A stretch of 64,000 nt of DNA from Diphasiastrum complanatum (lineage: Eukaryota > Streptophyta > Lycopodiopsida > Lycopodiales > Lycopodiaceae): contig CM055096.1 in assembly GCA_029204225.1 (NCBI GenBank), forward strand, positions 59,679,534 to 59,743,533, in the 5' to 3' direction. A program made the position numbers and the translations under genes. Below are positions 1 to 11,064 of this stretch, piece after piece (the first letter of the stretch is position 1; the number at the start of each line of letters is the position of its first letter). The notes under the pieces are model-generated. The model saw nothing but the letters and a program-made list of their open reading frames with translations. It had not been told where the DNA came from and did no database searches.

Positions 1-3000
1 TAGTACTTTTTTGGGATCGGGATAGTGTCTTGGATATGCTTCTAGTGGTAATTGAAGTTCTACTTCTGAGGAAATATTTTGGTGAGAGTGTCACCTTGTC
101 AACTCGTCGTCACAATGGAGGACCTATGTTGGTGGTTTGGGAAAAGTCCGGTGATCATTTATCATGAAGGGTTCTATTCAAGCCATATAATACTAGAATC
201 TCGTGGATAATAAGCATTTCACATACTGTAAATAGTCAAAGGATTCAACTACAGTTGAAGAATGGGTAGTCAAGTTCAGGTAATAAAGACATACTTATCT
301 TGAGTCCAGATCAGAAGGTTGCAACCAACAAAGTTTCATGTCAAGTTCACCAATGTTAGGGATTTTCTCGACAGGGGATTGGTCCTGCCAGAAAGCCCCA
401 AGAGGGAAAGGGCCCACACTGCCCTTACGAGAATGACTAGAATCAATTACTGCTTCCAACCTTGGGGGTCGTCCTAGTCACCCCATACTCCCCAATCAAT
501 GAGAGTTTCCAGGCTCTCAGAAGTATGATTGCAGGGAGAGGTTGCTATCTTCACTTGGTTTCTAGGTCCAGACTCTGACTTCTAGATCGTCCTTACTTTC
601 ATATGGGGGCTAGTAACAGAATCATTAGCAAGATTTTCACTGGGAGTTCCTAGAACCAATTCAGGGTGTTGAAACCATGCTCTTCTAGGATCATTCACTA
701 AATTTCCACTATCACTATTAGATGCTATAGATGAGTGTACTGGTGGCTCAAAGACTGGGGTTTGTGTAAGAGGTTGTGTTATTTCTGCGTATCGAGTGGA
801 GGTGGCATCTATCAAATGCCAATACCCGTCAATCACAAGCTCGTATACCTCTAGATAACTATGTTCTCCACAGTGCTGAACCCTAATCAAACTATTCCCG
901 GGAAGTAGGCTATGATGAAATTCTGGGGTGTAGAAGTGGTATCGTAATATTCCTCTTCTATACATTTGACAAACATCGCCGAGTGACGGCAGGAGTTGAT
1001 ACTCAACTCTACTCATATGCAACTGTCCATTTTTGTTTTCTGTGGTTTTTTATCATGAGCATTTCCCTTAATGACTACCCTTAATCTCATGTGTTTGCCA
1101 TCATGCCCTCTAGGGTGGTTTTGCACTACTAAGGTGTGATTTATAGATCCTCATTTGATGAATATGTTTTTTTTTAGGGCCTATACAAGATTCGCTCATT
1201 TGATTCTATGCTCTGTGTTTGTGGGGTGCAAGTTACATGCACCGCTCTGTTTGATGAGCGGTAGTATTCCGCCATCTGTCAGATCTAGGTATTTCGCTAG
1301 ACATTTCCGACAGTGGGTGTGACTAGTGAGACTTAACCAGAGTGGCGTATTTCGGCCACAGTTGGTGGACTGCCCGCTCTTGTGTTTCAAAGAGGTCAGG
1401 CCCAGTTTTTAACTTAGGAACTTCATATAACACAGTAACGACATGCTTGCTCAATTTTGCTTTTCATGATAACCATCAATAACACATGAGAATTGAGTAG
1501 TATCGACTGACCATTCATCTTCCGTTCAATAGGGAAACAGTTTCTTCAAATCATTTCACGTACAATGATACCAGTGATATAGCTAGCATGCTAAGGATGA
1601 TGTGATCCAAACTTTCAACATGCATATCATCACGTTCTACATACTTTGGCAAAACTACACGTTTGTTGATTCAAGTGAATATGAAATAACAAGTATGTGT
1701 TTCTAAACATCAAAGACCCATACAAGCTAGGACAGTCAGGTTGTCATTATCGTATTTCTTGTACTTAACAACCCTTTATGCATCACTTTACATCCCTTCA
1801 CCCTTTAGTCTAACCCGTTAACAGTTCTTCATTATGCATAATTGAAAGCATGCACACGTACCATCGTAAGCATTTCATTGAGATTACGTTTGTCATAGAG
1901 ATAGCAATCTTGAGAAGAAACATTACCTGAGTGTGATTGAGAATAACCAGCTTATCGCAAGAGGTGTCTAATCATGAATGTGTTTGCCTCCTCCTGCATT
2001 GCTGTTGTGATCTTCTGGCTTACGTTGTCATAGCAGGATAGTTACCTCAGGTTTGAGATTAACGGTATATGAAGCATTGCTCTCTCATAAATCATCCCAC
2101 AACAGTGCGAATAGAAGTGCAATTGAGCGCTACAGAAACAGTGCATTTGAAATTTGCTCCTTGAATCACCGATTGAAACTTCAAAAGATGTAAACGAGTC
2201 TGACAGAACAGCAGGTGAATTCCATTACAGAATTAGTGATTGAATGGCCATAGAAGTGTGCTCATATCAGGTACAGAAGTGCGAACTTCTCCAATTGACT
2301 GGCCGCTACAACGAATAGTCCACTGATAATAGAAATATGTTGAGAATTAGCCATAGACATGTGTTTTAATCTGCCCCGGGAATGTACTGTGGCCTCCTTG
2401 GAAGTGCGTTGTACTGACAGTAGAAAAACCTTGGGAGTATGGCAACAGAAGTGTGCTTGAAGTCTACCACAGAACTGTGATTCAGTGCTGCAGAAAACAA
2501 CACTTGAGGACTAAAAATATGTTGGTGGCACAACAGCAATCTCAGAAGGTTCTGCGATGGATCAATGGCTCATTTATCAGTTTCAACCAATAATTCTGAG
2601 GTAGCGATGGCCAGAATTGGCAGCGATGGCTAGTAGTGGCAGACTGCTGAATGACGATCTGCACATGCATTCAGGGCATTAGGAGTCCCAGTTACTTCAA
2701 GCCTAACGGTTTGTAACTGAGTGTCATCTGCTTCAGAGGTTACTCATCCAAAACTTGATTGTTCAGATAGGTAGAAAAGTGCGCTCCGTCCCTCAAAGAT
2801 GGGATCTATACTTAATCCCATGCATAATCACAAGGTATATATCCCCTTTCCAGAATAGTACTTGAAAAAAGGAAGAGGGACTTCACACTCCTCTTATATG
2901 ACTCTTACTCATGCAATCTTCCAAAAGTGAAATGACACCAAGGCATGATACTTTGAATAAGTGAAACTCTCAACCCTTGATGACTCTCTAAACATGAAGT

Positions 3001-4138
3001 AGATGAATTGACAAAAACATAAGTCCCTAATCAAAACCTCTCAACTCATGGCCTAGAAGGAATCCTGTACAACCATATGCTCAAAGAAGAATTTCTAGTA
3101 TTAGCAACCTCTTTCATTATGAACTTCACAAACTCCCATGAGTAAGAGTGTTCTGATTGAAAACTATTCCTCACAAATGATGAAAAGTTACAAGCATACT
3201 CCAAGAGAGTACGAGAATTCAGTAACTACCTCGTCTTACTCCATATAGAATATCTCTTTCTCTCAAACAATTGGTCTCTCTTAAGCAAGCTCTCAATATC
3301 ACTCTTGAAACCAATTGAACTCTCAAGAAACACTAATCCTAAAACTCTTAGCTCCTCAAAACACTTGTCACTATCCAACTATTGAAATATTTGACACATT
3401 ACAACTATTCAACTATTCCACTACTCGGCTATTCAATCATTCAACTCTTCGACTATCGTGCATTATGTTTTTGATACAAGGAGTGGACTCTCTTATATAG
3501 CCAAACCCCCAGGGTTGCCCTTCAATATGACATTTTGTCAATTGTCATGCATTTCGTACGTTCTTTGCCACATGTCCCTCCCCTATTAGGGTTCACCTAT
3601 TTTAGTAGATTCTCCCACTTGCTCCCCTCCTCCAAATAGGATGTCTTTTGGGTTTTGGAGCTGAAGCTTATCTTCTCATGCTTCTCTAAGTTAGGCTTTT
3701 CGTTGCTTTCCCCAAGTGGCTCTTCCCTTAGATTGTCTTTTGCCAAAATAGTATGTGCTTAGGGCAAGGAACCTTTTTGCTTTATCATTGTTAACCAACC
3801 TAGTAGCTACTAGTCAACCCCTATGGGTGTAGCTTGCCCATTATTTTTCTTTGCATCGGTTTTTCCATATGAGCCCATTGGTCTGTCTAGTGCTCAAAAT
3901 TATCTTGACTTTGCCGTTAGGATTTCCACGACATTTTGGCCTCGGTACAATATTTTTTTGGTGACAAAATTTTCATTGTATTTTTTCTTTGCCGGTTGAA
4001 ACTGGCTTCTGCAACATTCATGACTAGGGCTCTTCTGACAAACCGATTTCTCTGCAAATACACTAGGTAAAGATATATTAGTAAAACAACTCTGTACATT
4101 GCGAAATTTTAGCACGGAAAGGGCTTCAACAACACAAA
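1..4138. other. Unassigned 5' stretch
   Basis: I recognise no gene, LTR border, primer site or pol motif in this stretch. It holds one long minus-strand reading frame (582-1022) and a shorter Cys-containing one (1196-1390), listed separately or rejected. Around 2100-2700 the text is full of near-repeats of GAAGTG and CAGAA words without a clear period. Around 3300-3480 a CT/CAA-rich block repeats short words such as CAACTATTC. It may be old LTR or leader sequence of an element whose coding part lies outside the window, but that is a guess. Confidence 0.4.
582..1022 (-). CDS. Unrecognised 146-residue reading frame
   Basis: This is an uninterrupted minus-strand frame that starts at an ATG (1022) and ends at a stop at 582. 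The N-terminal half has mixed hydrophobic and aromatic composition, with the words VYELVIDGYWHLIDATS near the middle; the C-terminal third is Ser/Pro/Thr-rich. I recognise no domain, signal peptide or membrane segment. No splice structure, promoter or neighbouring gene supports it. A second short minus frame (1196-1390) lies upstream in the same direction and could belong to the same decayed unit. It may be a fragment of a gene or transposon, or a chance frame; the length in AT-rich DNA is the only argument for it. Confidence 0.2.
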   Translation of the reverse strand: MHMSRVEYQLLPSLGDVCQMYRRGILRYHFYTPEFHHSLLPGNSLIRVQHCGEHSYLEVYELVIDGYWHLIDATSTRYAEITQPLTQTPVFEPPVHSSIASNSDSGNLVNDPRRAWFQHPELVLGTPSENLANDSVTSPHMKVRTI

Positions 4139-4771
4139 ATGAAAGGTGGCAATTTGGAGCTAGTCAAGAGCATCAAAAGAGGGTTATTTGGCAAAGGGGT
4201 TATGGATCTGTTTTTGCAGGTGATTGAAGACTCAACTAAGGTCAAAGGAGCAGCAAAGAAGTGTTGTTCAAGTTTACTTTACTTGTTCTATCTCATGTTT
4301 GAGCTATTTCATGTGAATGTGTGCAAATTGTCAAGATATGGACAAACTAGCTACATTGTCTTGCAATATCTTATTGTTGGAGTTGTACTAGCATTCTTGG
4401 ATGGTGTTGCTGATGGAAATGAAGCTATTGGAGGTTCATCCATGCCTAAGTTCTCAAGTGTTGAGCTACTTGGTGCCAATACTTGGAGATTGTCAATTTT
4501 TGGTGAATTTATGGTCATTTTCTTGTGTCAAGTAGATCTTGAAGATGAACTAGTGCTACCACTTAGTTATATGGAATAATGTGGTGCTGGATTAGCATCA
4601 TTGATGTACTCACTTACTCATGGATTCCCAAGGTTTGATGGTTTCTTGTGGCAAGATGGAGATGGAGGCTCATTCACAAAGTTTTATGGTGGAAACATAT
4701 CAAGACAGGACAAAGTTGGAGGAGACAGGCAAGCAAATGGTCATCACTCACATTTATTGTTTGGTTGCTGA
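4139..4771 (+). pseudogene. Hydrophobic reading frame with one internal stop, unrecognised
   Basis: The frame opens at ATG 4139, meets a TAA at 4577-4579 and stays open in the same frame to a TGA at 4769-4771, giving about 210 codons with a single stop. The first half has a Lys-rich N-terminus, then two or three hydrophobic stretches, near residues 42-60 and 73-90, that could be membrane segments. After the stop it becomes Gly/Asp-rich. I do not recognise the family. It lies about 260 bases upstream of a purine tract and LTR (5027-5672) in the same orientation, so it may be a host-gene piece carried inside a retroelement. The alternative is an unrelated decayed gene next to an LTR. Confidence 0.35.
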
Positions 4772-5035
4772 AATATTTTAGAGACTTCAAAGTTTGAAAC
4801 ATGGAGGAATAATTTCATTCACATTCTATTTGGTTCTTCATGTTCTAGTTATATTTTGATATGTAAAATTGATGTAAGAGATAGTGAAACATCCAATTTG
4901 GACACTATTTCTATATCAATTATGAAAGATACTTTAGAACCTTAGAAAGGAGATCTATACTTAGGATGGAGATCAATATAAAGTTGGATCAAAGTAGTAT
5001 GGTTAAAACTATGCCAAAACTAGTTGAAGAGGGAG

Positions 5036-5672
5036 TGTGAGAGATTTCAACAAGTTTAGTCATATTCTGGTAAATTGTCAATATGAGGCCAAAACTCATT
5101 TTAGACTTAGAGAAATTTTTTTTGAAGTTATATTAAATTAAAATATATTCAATAAACACTTTTTGAAAGTGTGAGAAAGTTGGTAGTCGATTTTGAGAGA
5201 GATTCAAATTTGAACTTTGGGTACATTGAATCTAGTCCCAAAATAGTAGGGTTTTTCATATTGGAGGGAAAGCCAAGTGGCAAAGTAGGGTTTGGGCCTG
5301 TTATATATTGTTGTAACTCGTGGAGAAAGGGATCTTCTCTCTTCTCTCTCTCATTTCATCATTATACATGGTTCTCTTTAAGTTCTACTACTCCATTCTC
5401 ATGATGTTATCTTGCAATTCTATGTGTCGAATGATCATTTCTTGCTATTTTCGGTTTCACACGTGTGAAATATAGTAGGGTACTGTAATTGTATGGACAT
5501 AAACTATATTTTATGTTTTGGTTCATGTTTGATTAGTACCTCTTAGAATTTGCAACTCATTTTGTATGTAGATGCTAATTTTTCTACATTGGCAAGATTG
5601 TTGATTTGCTCCTTTTTAAACCAAAGATCAGGGACATGGATTTGGATCTTGAATGATCTGAAATCCTTCACA
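5036..5672 (+). repeat. Copia-type LTR (637 bp)
   Basis: The segment starts TGTGAGAG just after the purine tract GAAGAGGGAG and ends CCTTCACA, giving short inverted ends. It contains the perfect palindrome TTCACACGTGTGAA (5456-5469) followed by ATAGTAGGGTACTG and TATGGACA, a module shared with the element D LTR (40213-40599) in reverse orientation. The last 200 bases also resemble the end of the D LTR, including GAAATCCTTCACA at the border. No primer-binding site follows, so it may be a 3' LTR, or a 5' LTR that has lost its PBS and gag before the PR-INT remnant downstream. Confidence 0.65.
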
Positions 5673-5718
5673 ACTACAAGCCAAGAACAAAAGCAAAGGA
5701 AAATTGAATCGGATGGAA

Positions 5719-6846
5719 TATACAGCCTTAGAAGCACCACAGCCTAACCAAGAAGTGGATCATGATGCATTCATGACTAGCCATCAAGAAGCGTGAAATG
5801 ACATCTCCTAGTTTTTGTATTCCAGAGCTACACAACATATGACCAGCCATATTGACTGTTTTGAGTCCTATATGCCTTACAATACCAAGAAATATGTTTA
5901 CGTGGCAGACAATAGCACACAGACTATCAAAGGTGAAGGTACAATAAGATTAAGCTTTGCAAATGATAAATCCAAACTACTTTCAAGTGTCTTCCATGTA
6001 CCAAATTTTACAAATCTGTTCTTTGTAAGCAGAATTACAAATTTAGGACACAAAGTAGAATTCGAATCTGATCAATGTAAAGTAGTCGATAGAAGCAGTA
6101 GCTATAGCCGCATACATCTAGAACAGAACATGTAAGTTTGGTGTCTCTCACACGACACCACACGAGCTATGGTGGGGTAGAAAGCTCAACCTGTCTCATG
6201 CCAGAATCTTTGGCTACAAGATTCTAGCCCTCAAAAAGAGGCATGGATACTTGTACAAGTTAAGTCATTACTTTTTAGCCTCTAGTCAGGCTCTCAGTAC
6301 TTCTGTACAGATCAATAGAAGTTTACTTTTTCATTATAGATGTCATTTGAATCATGCTTCTGTATTACATATGTCTAAGCAATCTATTGTTCTTGATCTT
6401 GACTATCCAGAAAGGAAAGTCAAATTACTTTTCTGTCATGGTTGTTTAGTCGGTAAGCAGACTAGGAAACTGTTTAGATCAAGCCATCAGCATGTTGCTA
6501 GAGGATTGTTAGATATTGTACATACAGACATATGTGGCCCAATACAGAATTTTTCACTGAAGGATGCAAAGTACTTCATCACTTTTATTGATGAATTTTT
6601 CAGAAGAACAATGGTGTACTTCATCAAGAAGAAGTCAGAGGCTTTCAACCTCTTTAAAGTCTTCAAGAGTGTGTAGAAAAAGAAACTGGTAAGAAGATTA
6701 AAGTCGTGAGGTCCGACAATGGTGGTGAGTATATCTCTACTGAATTCAAGGAGTACCGCTAGACCAAGGCATTGAAGAGCAGTTTATTATTTCCTATTGG
6801 CCTAAGTCATACAGCTTAGCCAAGAGGAATAATTGTACCCTAGCTA
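5719..6846 (+). pseudogene. Decayed copia PR-integrase remnant
   Basis: Several frames together give a copia pol order. A degraded protease site reads YSRATQHMTS (5821-5850) where DSGATxHMT is expected. A gag-pre-integrase-like segment follows (6251-6480) and ends CHGCLVGKQTRK. The integrase core has HTDICGP (first Asp), TFIDEFFRR, and RSDNGGEYIS (second Asp, about 6711-6740). The third acidic position falls in a decayed stretch where the expected ERKN reads like AKRNN. Stops include TGA and TAG just before the protease site. The remnant ends abruptly at about 6846, where the oppositely oriented element A begins, so the two are joined tail to tail. Confidence 0.75.
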
Positions 6847-8054
6847 TATAGAATCCCAAAATCCAATGTACTTGAGATGTATCTTAGAATCCTCTTAGCC
6901 TTTTTCCAATGGATATTCAATGGCTTTTGCATGGATTGGCTCAACCTACATACACTAAAGCTAAGATCTGGTCTAGTTATAGTGATCCACATTAAGGAGC
7001 CTAAAAGTTGCCTAAACAAAGTGATGTCCATGAAGGATCTTTCATCATCTTCATTTGGCACTTTTACTTCTTGCTCCATTGGTGTGTCAACACTTTTGCA
7101 TACTTCCATCTTAAACTTCTTCAAAAGACTTTGAGCATAGTTTACTTGACTTATAAAGATAAAATCAGACTCTCTAAGTACCTCTATGTCTAAGATGAAG
7201 TGAAGACACCCTAGATCTACCATCTTGAACTCTAAGGATAGATCTATCTTGATTTTTCAATACCATCAACACTATTTCCACTAATGATGATGTCATCTAC
7301 ATAGATGAGTAGAAGTACAATACCAACATCATCAAACTTAATGTAAAGAGTGGGATCATATTCACTTTGAACAAAAGAAAGTGAAATGAGATAGCAATGT
7401 ATAGTCTTGAATTCCAAGATCTCGAGGCTTGCTTCAAGCCATAGATGCTTCTTTGGAGATGGCATACTTTGTTCTCCATTACATGCTTGATGAACCCTTG
7501 TGGCTGATCCATATAGATATCCTCTTCCAAAAAACCATTCAAGAAAGCATTAGAGACATCCATTTGACATAGGATCCATCCAAAATGTGATGCAAGTGCA
7601 ATGATTAGCCTTATTGTGACCATCTTGGCCACGGGTGCAAAAGTTTCCTCATAGTCTATCCCTCTCTCTTGAGCATAACCTTTGCTTTATGTTTGTTAAC
7701 ACTCCCATTTGCGTTCAACTTAAGCTTGAAGACCCACTTGCATCCTATTACATTCCTTTGAGGTCTCTCAACAAGCAACCAAGTTTCATTTTCAATCAAG
7801 GCATCATACTCATCCAACATAGCTTTATACCATTCTTTGGAGTTCAATGCATCTTCAACATGAGATGGTTCTTCAAAACTAGATAAAGCATAAGAAGTGG
7901 ATGAGATACCCTCAACTTGTTGTCCTTTGCCTTGATATGTGAGCCTTGATGGCTCCACTTTTGCCCTTGAAGATCTCCTTGGTGTGATAGGTGGGTTTGG
8001 TGCTTGCTCCTCCATGAGCTCCTCCTCAAAACCAAGATCTTGCTCCTCGGTCAT
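6847..8054 (-). pseudogene. Copia A reverse transcriptase, frameshifted
   Basis: The RT is spread over four frames. 8054-7656 carries the linker (RRSSRAKVEPSRLTYQG) and RT start (NETWLLVERP, IGCKWVFKLK). 7632-7400 has QMDVSNAFLNG, EEDIYMDQPQGF and QRSIYGLKQASRSW. 7465-7244 has the catalytic YVDD box within LLIYVDDIIISG. 7223-6847 gives VDTPMEQE and the TRPDLSFSVCRLSQ region that leads into RNase H. The order and spacing match complete copia RTs, but the frameshifts near 7640, 7400 and 7230 make it non-functional as read. The RNase H catalytic residues are absent because the element is cut off. Confidence 0.85.
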
Positions 8055-9976
8055 CTTCTTCTTGATTGTTGGAGCACTTGAGCCATATGCATATGATGTT
8101 CATCAAAGATAACATCCCTTGAAACAACAAATTTGTTCAAGGATGGGAGATAGACTTTGTAGCCCTTGCTTGAGCTTGCATAGCCAAGCATGATCCCTCT
8201 TGTGGAAGATGGATCCTCCTTGGTTCTTGTTTCCAATGGCACATGCACATAACATATACACCCAAAAACTTTCAAGTGATTAAGATTGGGTTTCTTTCCA
8301 TACAACATCTCATAAGGAGTTTTGCCTTCAATTGCTTTGCAAGACACCCTATTCATCAAGTAGTTTGCACATACAAGAGACTCACCCCAAAAGGATTTGG
8401 GCAAACAAGAATCTATTCTTAAAGCCTTAGAACATTCACATAATGTTCTATTCTTGCTTTCAGCAACTCCATTTTTTTGAGGAGTGTAAGGACAAGAAAT
8501 CTCTTTCTTGATCCCTTCCTCCTCACAAAAGGCTTTGAACTCATTGGAGATGAATTCTCCACCATTGTCACTTCTAAGAATCTTGATGCTATGATTATGA
8601 TGCTTTTCCACAAACAACTTGAACTTTACAAAAGTATCAAATACTTGAGACTTGAAGGAAAGTAAGAACACCCAACAATATCTTGAGTAGTCATCAATGA
8701 AGGTTAAAAACATGGATGAACCTCCATTAGATTTGGTGCTAGCAATGTGCACATCTGAGTGTATGAGTTCAAGAGGATGAGATGACTTTGTGATGGAGTT
8801 AGAAAACACCTTCTTATGTGCCTTGGATAAGGCACAAGCTTCACAAACCTTGTCTTCCTTCCCAATAGACCTTGGTAGGCCTAAAACATACTCCTCCTTG
8901 ATCATAGCCTCCATGGAACCTGAGTTGACATGTCCAAGTCTTTTGTGCCATAAAGTAAAGGTAGATATCTTGCTCTTCTCAGCCAACATGACAACATTAG
9001 TATCCACAAGTGCATCCAACTTATAAAGTTTGCCAAGTCTAGTGCCCTTAGCCACTATCTTACCCTTCTTCTTGATGAAACATTCATTTGAAGCAAAGTC
9101 AACATTGAAACCATTGTCTACCATTTGGCCAACACTTAGTAGATTCTTTGTTATTGTAGGAATGTACAAAACACCTTCTATGTTGATCTTTTTGGAAGAT
9201 CCTAAGCAAAGGGGAATGCTACCAACTCCTTCAATCTTACAAGCTTCATCATTTGTTGTATAGATAGACTTTATAGGTCCATCATAAGATAAGAGAGAAG
9301 AGAAAAACTCCCTTTTGCTAGTCATGTGTGAACTACCACCCGAGTCAATCCACCAAGGATCTTCTCCTTTGAAACTTGTTGAAGAAAATATGGACATAAT
9401 GAGAGAGTACTCATGTGAACTCTCCTCCTCCTCCTCTTTGCTCATGTTGGCTTGGCTTTGATCTTGCTTCCTCTTGAAGCATTCTGAGGCATAATGCCCC
9501 ATCTTGCTACAATAGTAGCACTTCACCTTTGATTTGTCCTTCTTGACTTTGGTGGTTGATGGAGATGCCTTTGAGGGTCCTTCTTGATCCTCAAGCTTTG
9601 AAGACTTCTTGAATGTTGATCCTTTGCCTTTGGACTTGCCTTTTCCTTTGGTGAAGAGATCTTGGTCATCTCCACCTTGGATGGAAATTCTATCCATCCT
9701 CTCTTGCATTTGGCTCCTTCTTGATTCCTCGGCCATGAGTGTGCCTTGGAGTTCTTGAAGTATAGGTAGCTTACCCATAATTGCATATCCCTGAACCAAA
9801 TTGTCAAACTCAAAGCTTAGTCCATTCAATATGAGTTGAACAAGCTCTTCATCCTTGATAGGATCACCTATGAAGGCTAGCTCTTTGTTCAATTCCTTTA
9901 CTCTTAGGACAAAAGTATGTGCACTCTCTCCTTTCTTTTGATAGCTTCTATAGATTTGATTCTTCAAAGCTAACAT
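8051..9976 (-). CDS. Copia A gag C-terminus, protease and integrase (641 codons)
   Basis: This is the longest open frame in the window. Residues 1-100 are the rest of gag. Residues 153-166 form a CCHC zinc knuckle (KCYYCSKMGHYASEC). The aspartic protease site is DPWWIDSGGSSHMTS, with its Asp at about 211. The gag-pre-integrase domain has LWHKRLGH (342-349) and CEAC (378-381), the HHCC zinc site. The integrase triad is visible as HSDVH (D407), RSDNGGEF (D470) and GVAESKN (E506), with D-E spacing of 35 plus one residue. The C-terminal YVHVPLETRTKEDPSS segment ends at 8051, where a frameshift leads into RT. The first Met is internal: gag really starts at 10287 and a frameshift near 9972 separates the two. 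Confidence 0.92.
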   Translation of the reverse strand: MLALKNQIYRSYQKKGESAHTFVLRVKELNKELAFIGDPIKDEELVQLILNGLSFEFDNLVQGYAIMGKLPILQELQGTLMAEESRRSQMQERMDRISIQGGDDQDLFTKGKGKSKGKGSTFKKSSKLEDQEGPSKASPSTTKVKKDKSKVKCYYCSKMGHYASECFKRKQDQSQANMSKEEEEESSHEYSLIMSIFSSTSFKGEDPWWIDSGGSSHMTSKREFFSSLLSYDGPIKSIYTTNDEACKIEGVGSIPLCLGSSKKINIEGVLYIPTITKNLLSVGQMVDNGFNVDFASNECFIKKKGKIVAKGTRLGKLYKLDALVDTNVVMLAEKSKISTFTLWHKRLGHVNSGSMEAMIKEEYVLGLPRSIGKEDKVCEACALSKAHKKVFSNSITKSSHPLELIHSDVHIASTKSNGGSSMFLTFIDDYSRYCWVFLLSFKSQVFDTFVKFKLFVEKHHNHSIKILRSDNGGEFISNEFKAFCEEEGIKKEISCPYTPQKNGVAESKNRTLCECSKALRIDSCLPKSFWGESLVCANYLMNRVSCKAIEGKTPYEMLYGKKPNLNHLKVFGCICYVHVPLETRTKEDPSSTRGIMLGYASSSKGYKVYLPSLNKFVVSRDVIFDEHHMHMAQVLQQSRRR

Positions 9977-10287
9977 TCTAGTTGGTTCTTGGATTCATAT
10001 ACCTTTTGCAAAGTCTCCCAAGCATCTTGAGCCAAAGTGCAATCTCCTACCTCTCTTAAGAGTTCATTTGCAACATTCAATTTTATGCAATGTAGTGCAA
10101 CATTGCACCTCTTGATGTATTTGGCTTTTTCTTGAGGATGAATAGGAGGTTCACCCTTCTTACCATTTACAATTTCCATCAGATCTTGCATGATCATGAT
10201 GGATTCCATTCTAACTTTCCATATGGAATAGTTAGTTTTGTTGAGCCTTTCATTAGTATCCAAAAGATATGCATTTATAGATGCCAT
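9970..10287 (-). CDS. Copia A gag N-terminus (105 codons)
   Basis: Gag starts at ATG 10287, the first start after the leader, and reads through ERLNKTNYSIWKVRMES, the N-terminal signature shared with B (16361), D (39633) and the short element at 42050. It ends with WETLQKVYESKNQ and a premature stop at 9970. The following frame (9976 down) continues gag after a small frameshift, and the motif QIYRSYQKKGESAHTFVLR follows naturally. Gag forms the cytoplasmic particle that packages element RNA; the zinc knuckle lies in the next frame. Confidence 0.85.
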   Translation of the reverse strand: MASINAYLLDTNERLNKTNYSIWKVRMESIMIMQDLMEIVNGKKGEPPIHPQEKAKYIKRCNVALHCIKLNVANELLREVGDCTLAQDAWETLQKVYESKNQLEC

Positions 10288-11051
10288 CTAGTCTCCTAAT
10301 CAAGGATTTGACACAAATGAGGGTTATTTCTATTGATTTGATTGAAGATCTACCTTATCCCACTTCTTATGGACCTGAAAAGATCAATAATAGACTTCCT
10401 ATAAAGATCTAAGAATGATCTCTAACAAAATCAAATCATAGAATACTAGAAACAATGCACTTGCTTGATTGAAGTAGACAATACTAGTAGAATTGCCCCT
10501 CTTTCTATAAAGAACATTAAAGCTTCCAAATGATCTGATCAAGAGTGAATTTCAGCAACCTAAGGAACTTAATGAGGATGCAACACAATCTACTATCCAA
10601 TCACAAGCAAAAAATGATCAAAATTGATGAAAAATTGATCTAATTTGGTGCATAAGTCAAGCAATGGTTGGACTGAAGCTAAATCACTTTAGGAGGTACC
10701 CACTACACCTTAGAACAGCCTTGAAGAGTCCCCAAAACTCTGATCTTCCCTCTCCTTGAATGCTAGAAAGCCTCCTCTATGAAATCACCTCCAAAACTCG
10801 TTTAGAAATCAATGCTTGGAGCAAGCAAAACTTGCTATCTTGGTAATGTGAATTGAATTAAACTTTGCCTCTGGTTTTAGACACCTAAACACCTGTAGAT
10901 TAAGTCACACAACACCAATCTCCAATGTATTTGACTCACTTTGAGTTCTAGAATCAATGCTAGATGCTAAGATCCAATCTACACAAGATTTAGATCAAAA
11001 ATTGTGATCAAATTGAATGAAAACCAAGGATTTAGCTCATTTCAGCCTTTA
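10288..11051 (-). other. Untranslated leader of copia A
   Basis: This 764-base spacer lies between the primer site and gag. It is AT-rich and has no long frame. The length is comparable to the B leader (about 620 bases). It should include the packaging signal, but no specific structure was identified by eye. Confidence 0.6.
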
Positions 11052-11064
11052 GGCTCTGATACCA
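11052..11064 (-). other. Primer-binding site of copia A
   Basis: The plus strand reads GGCTCTGATACCA, the complement of TGGTATCAGAGCC. This is the plant initiator-Met tRNA primer site typical of Ty1/copia. It directly abuts the LTR end at 11065, which fixes that border. Confidence 0.92.

Noticed and set aside
1196-1390. Short Cys-containing minus-strand frame
   Set aside because: At 64 codons, with irregular Cys spacing, no domain and no neighbours, it is not supported as a gene.
4139-4579. Resemblance to plant choline-transporter-like membrane proteins
   Set aside because: Only vague hydrophobic and Cys patterns agree; no diagnostic motif could be placed, so no family is named.
8477-9263. 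Plus-strand frames inside copia A
   Set aside because: They are antisense shadows of the gag-pol frame, which has all copia motifs.
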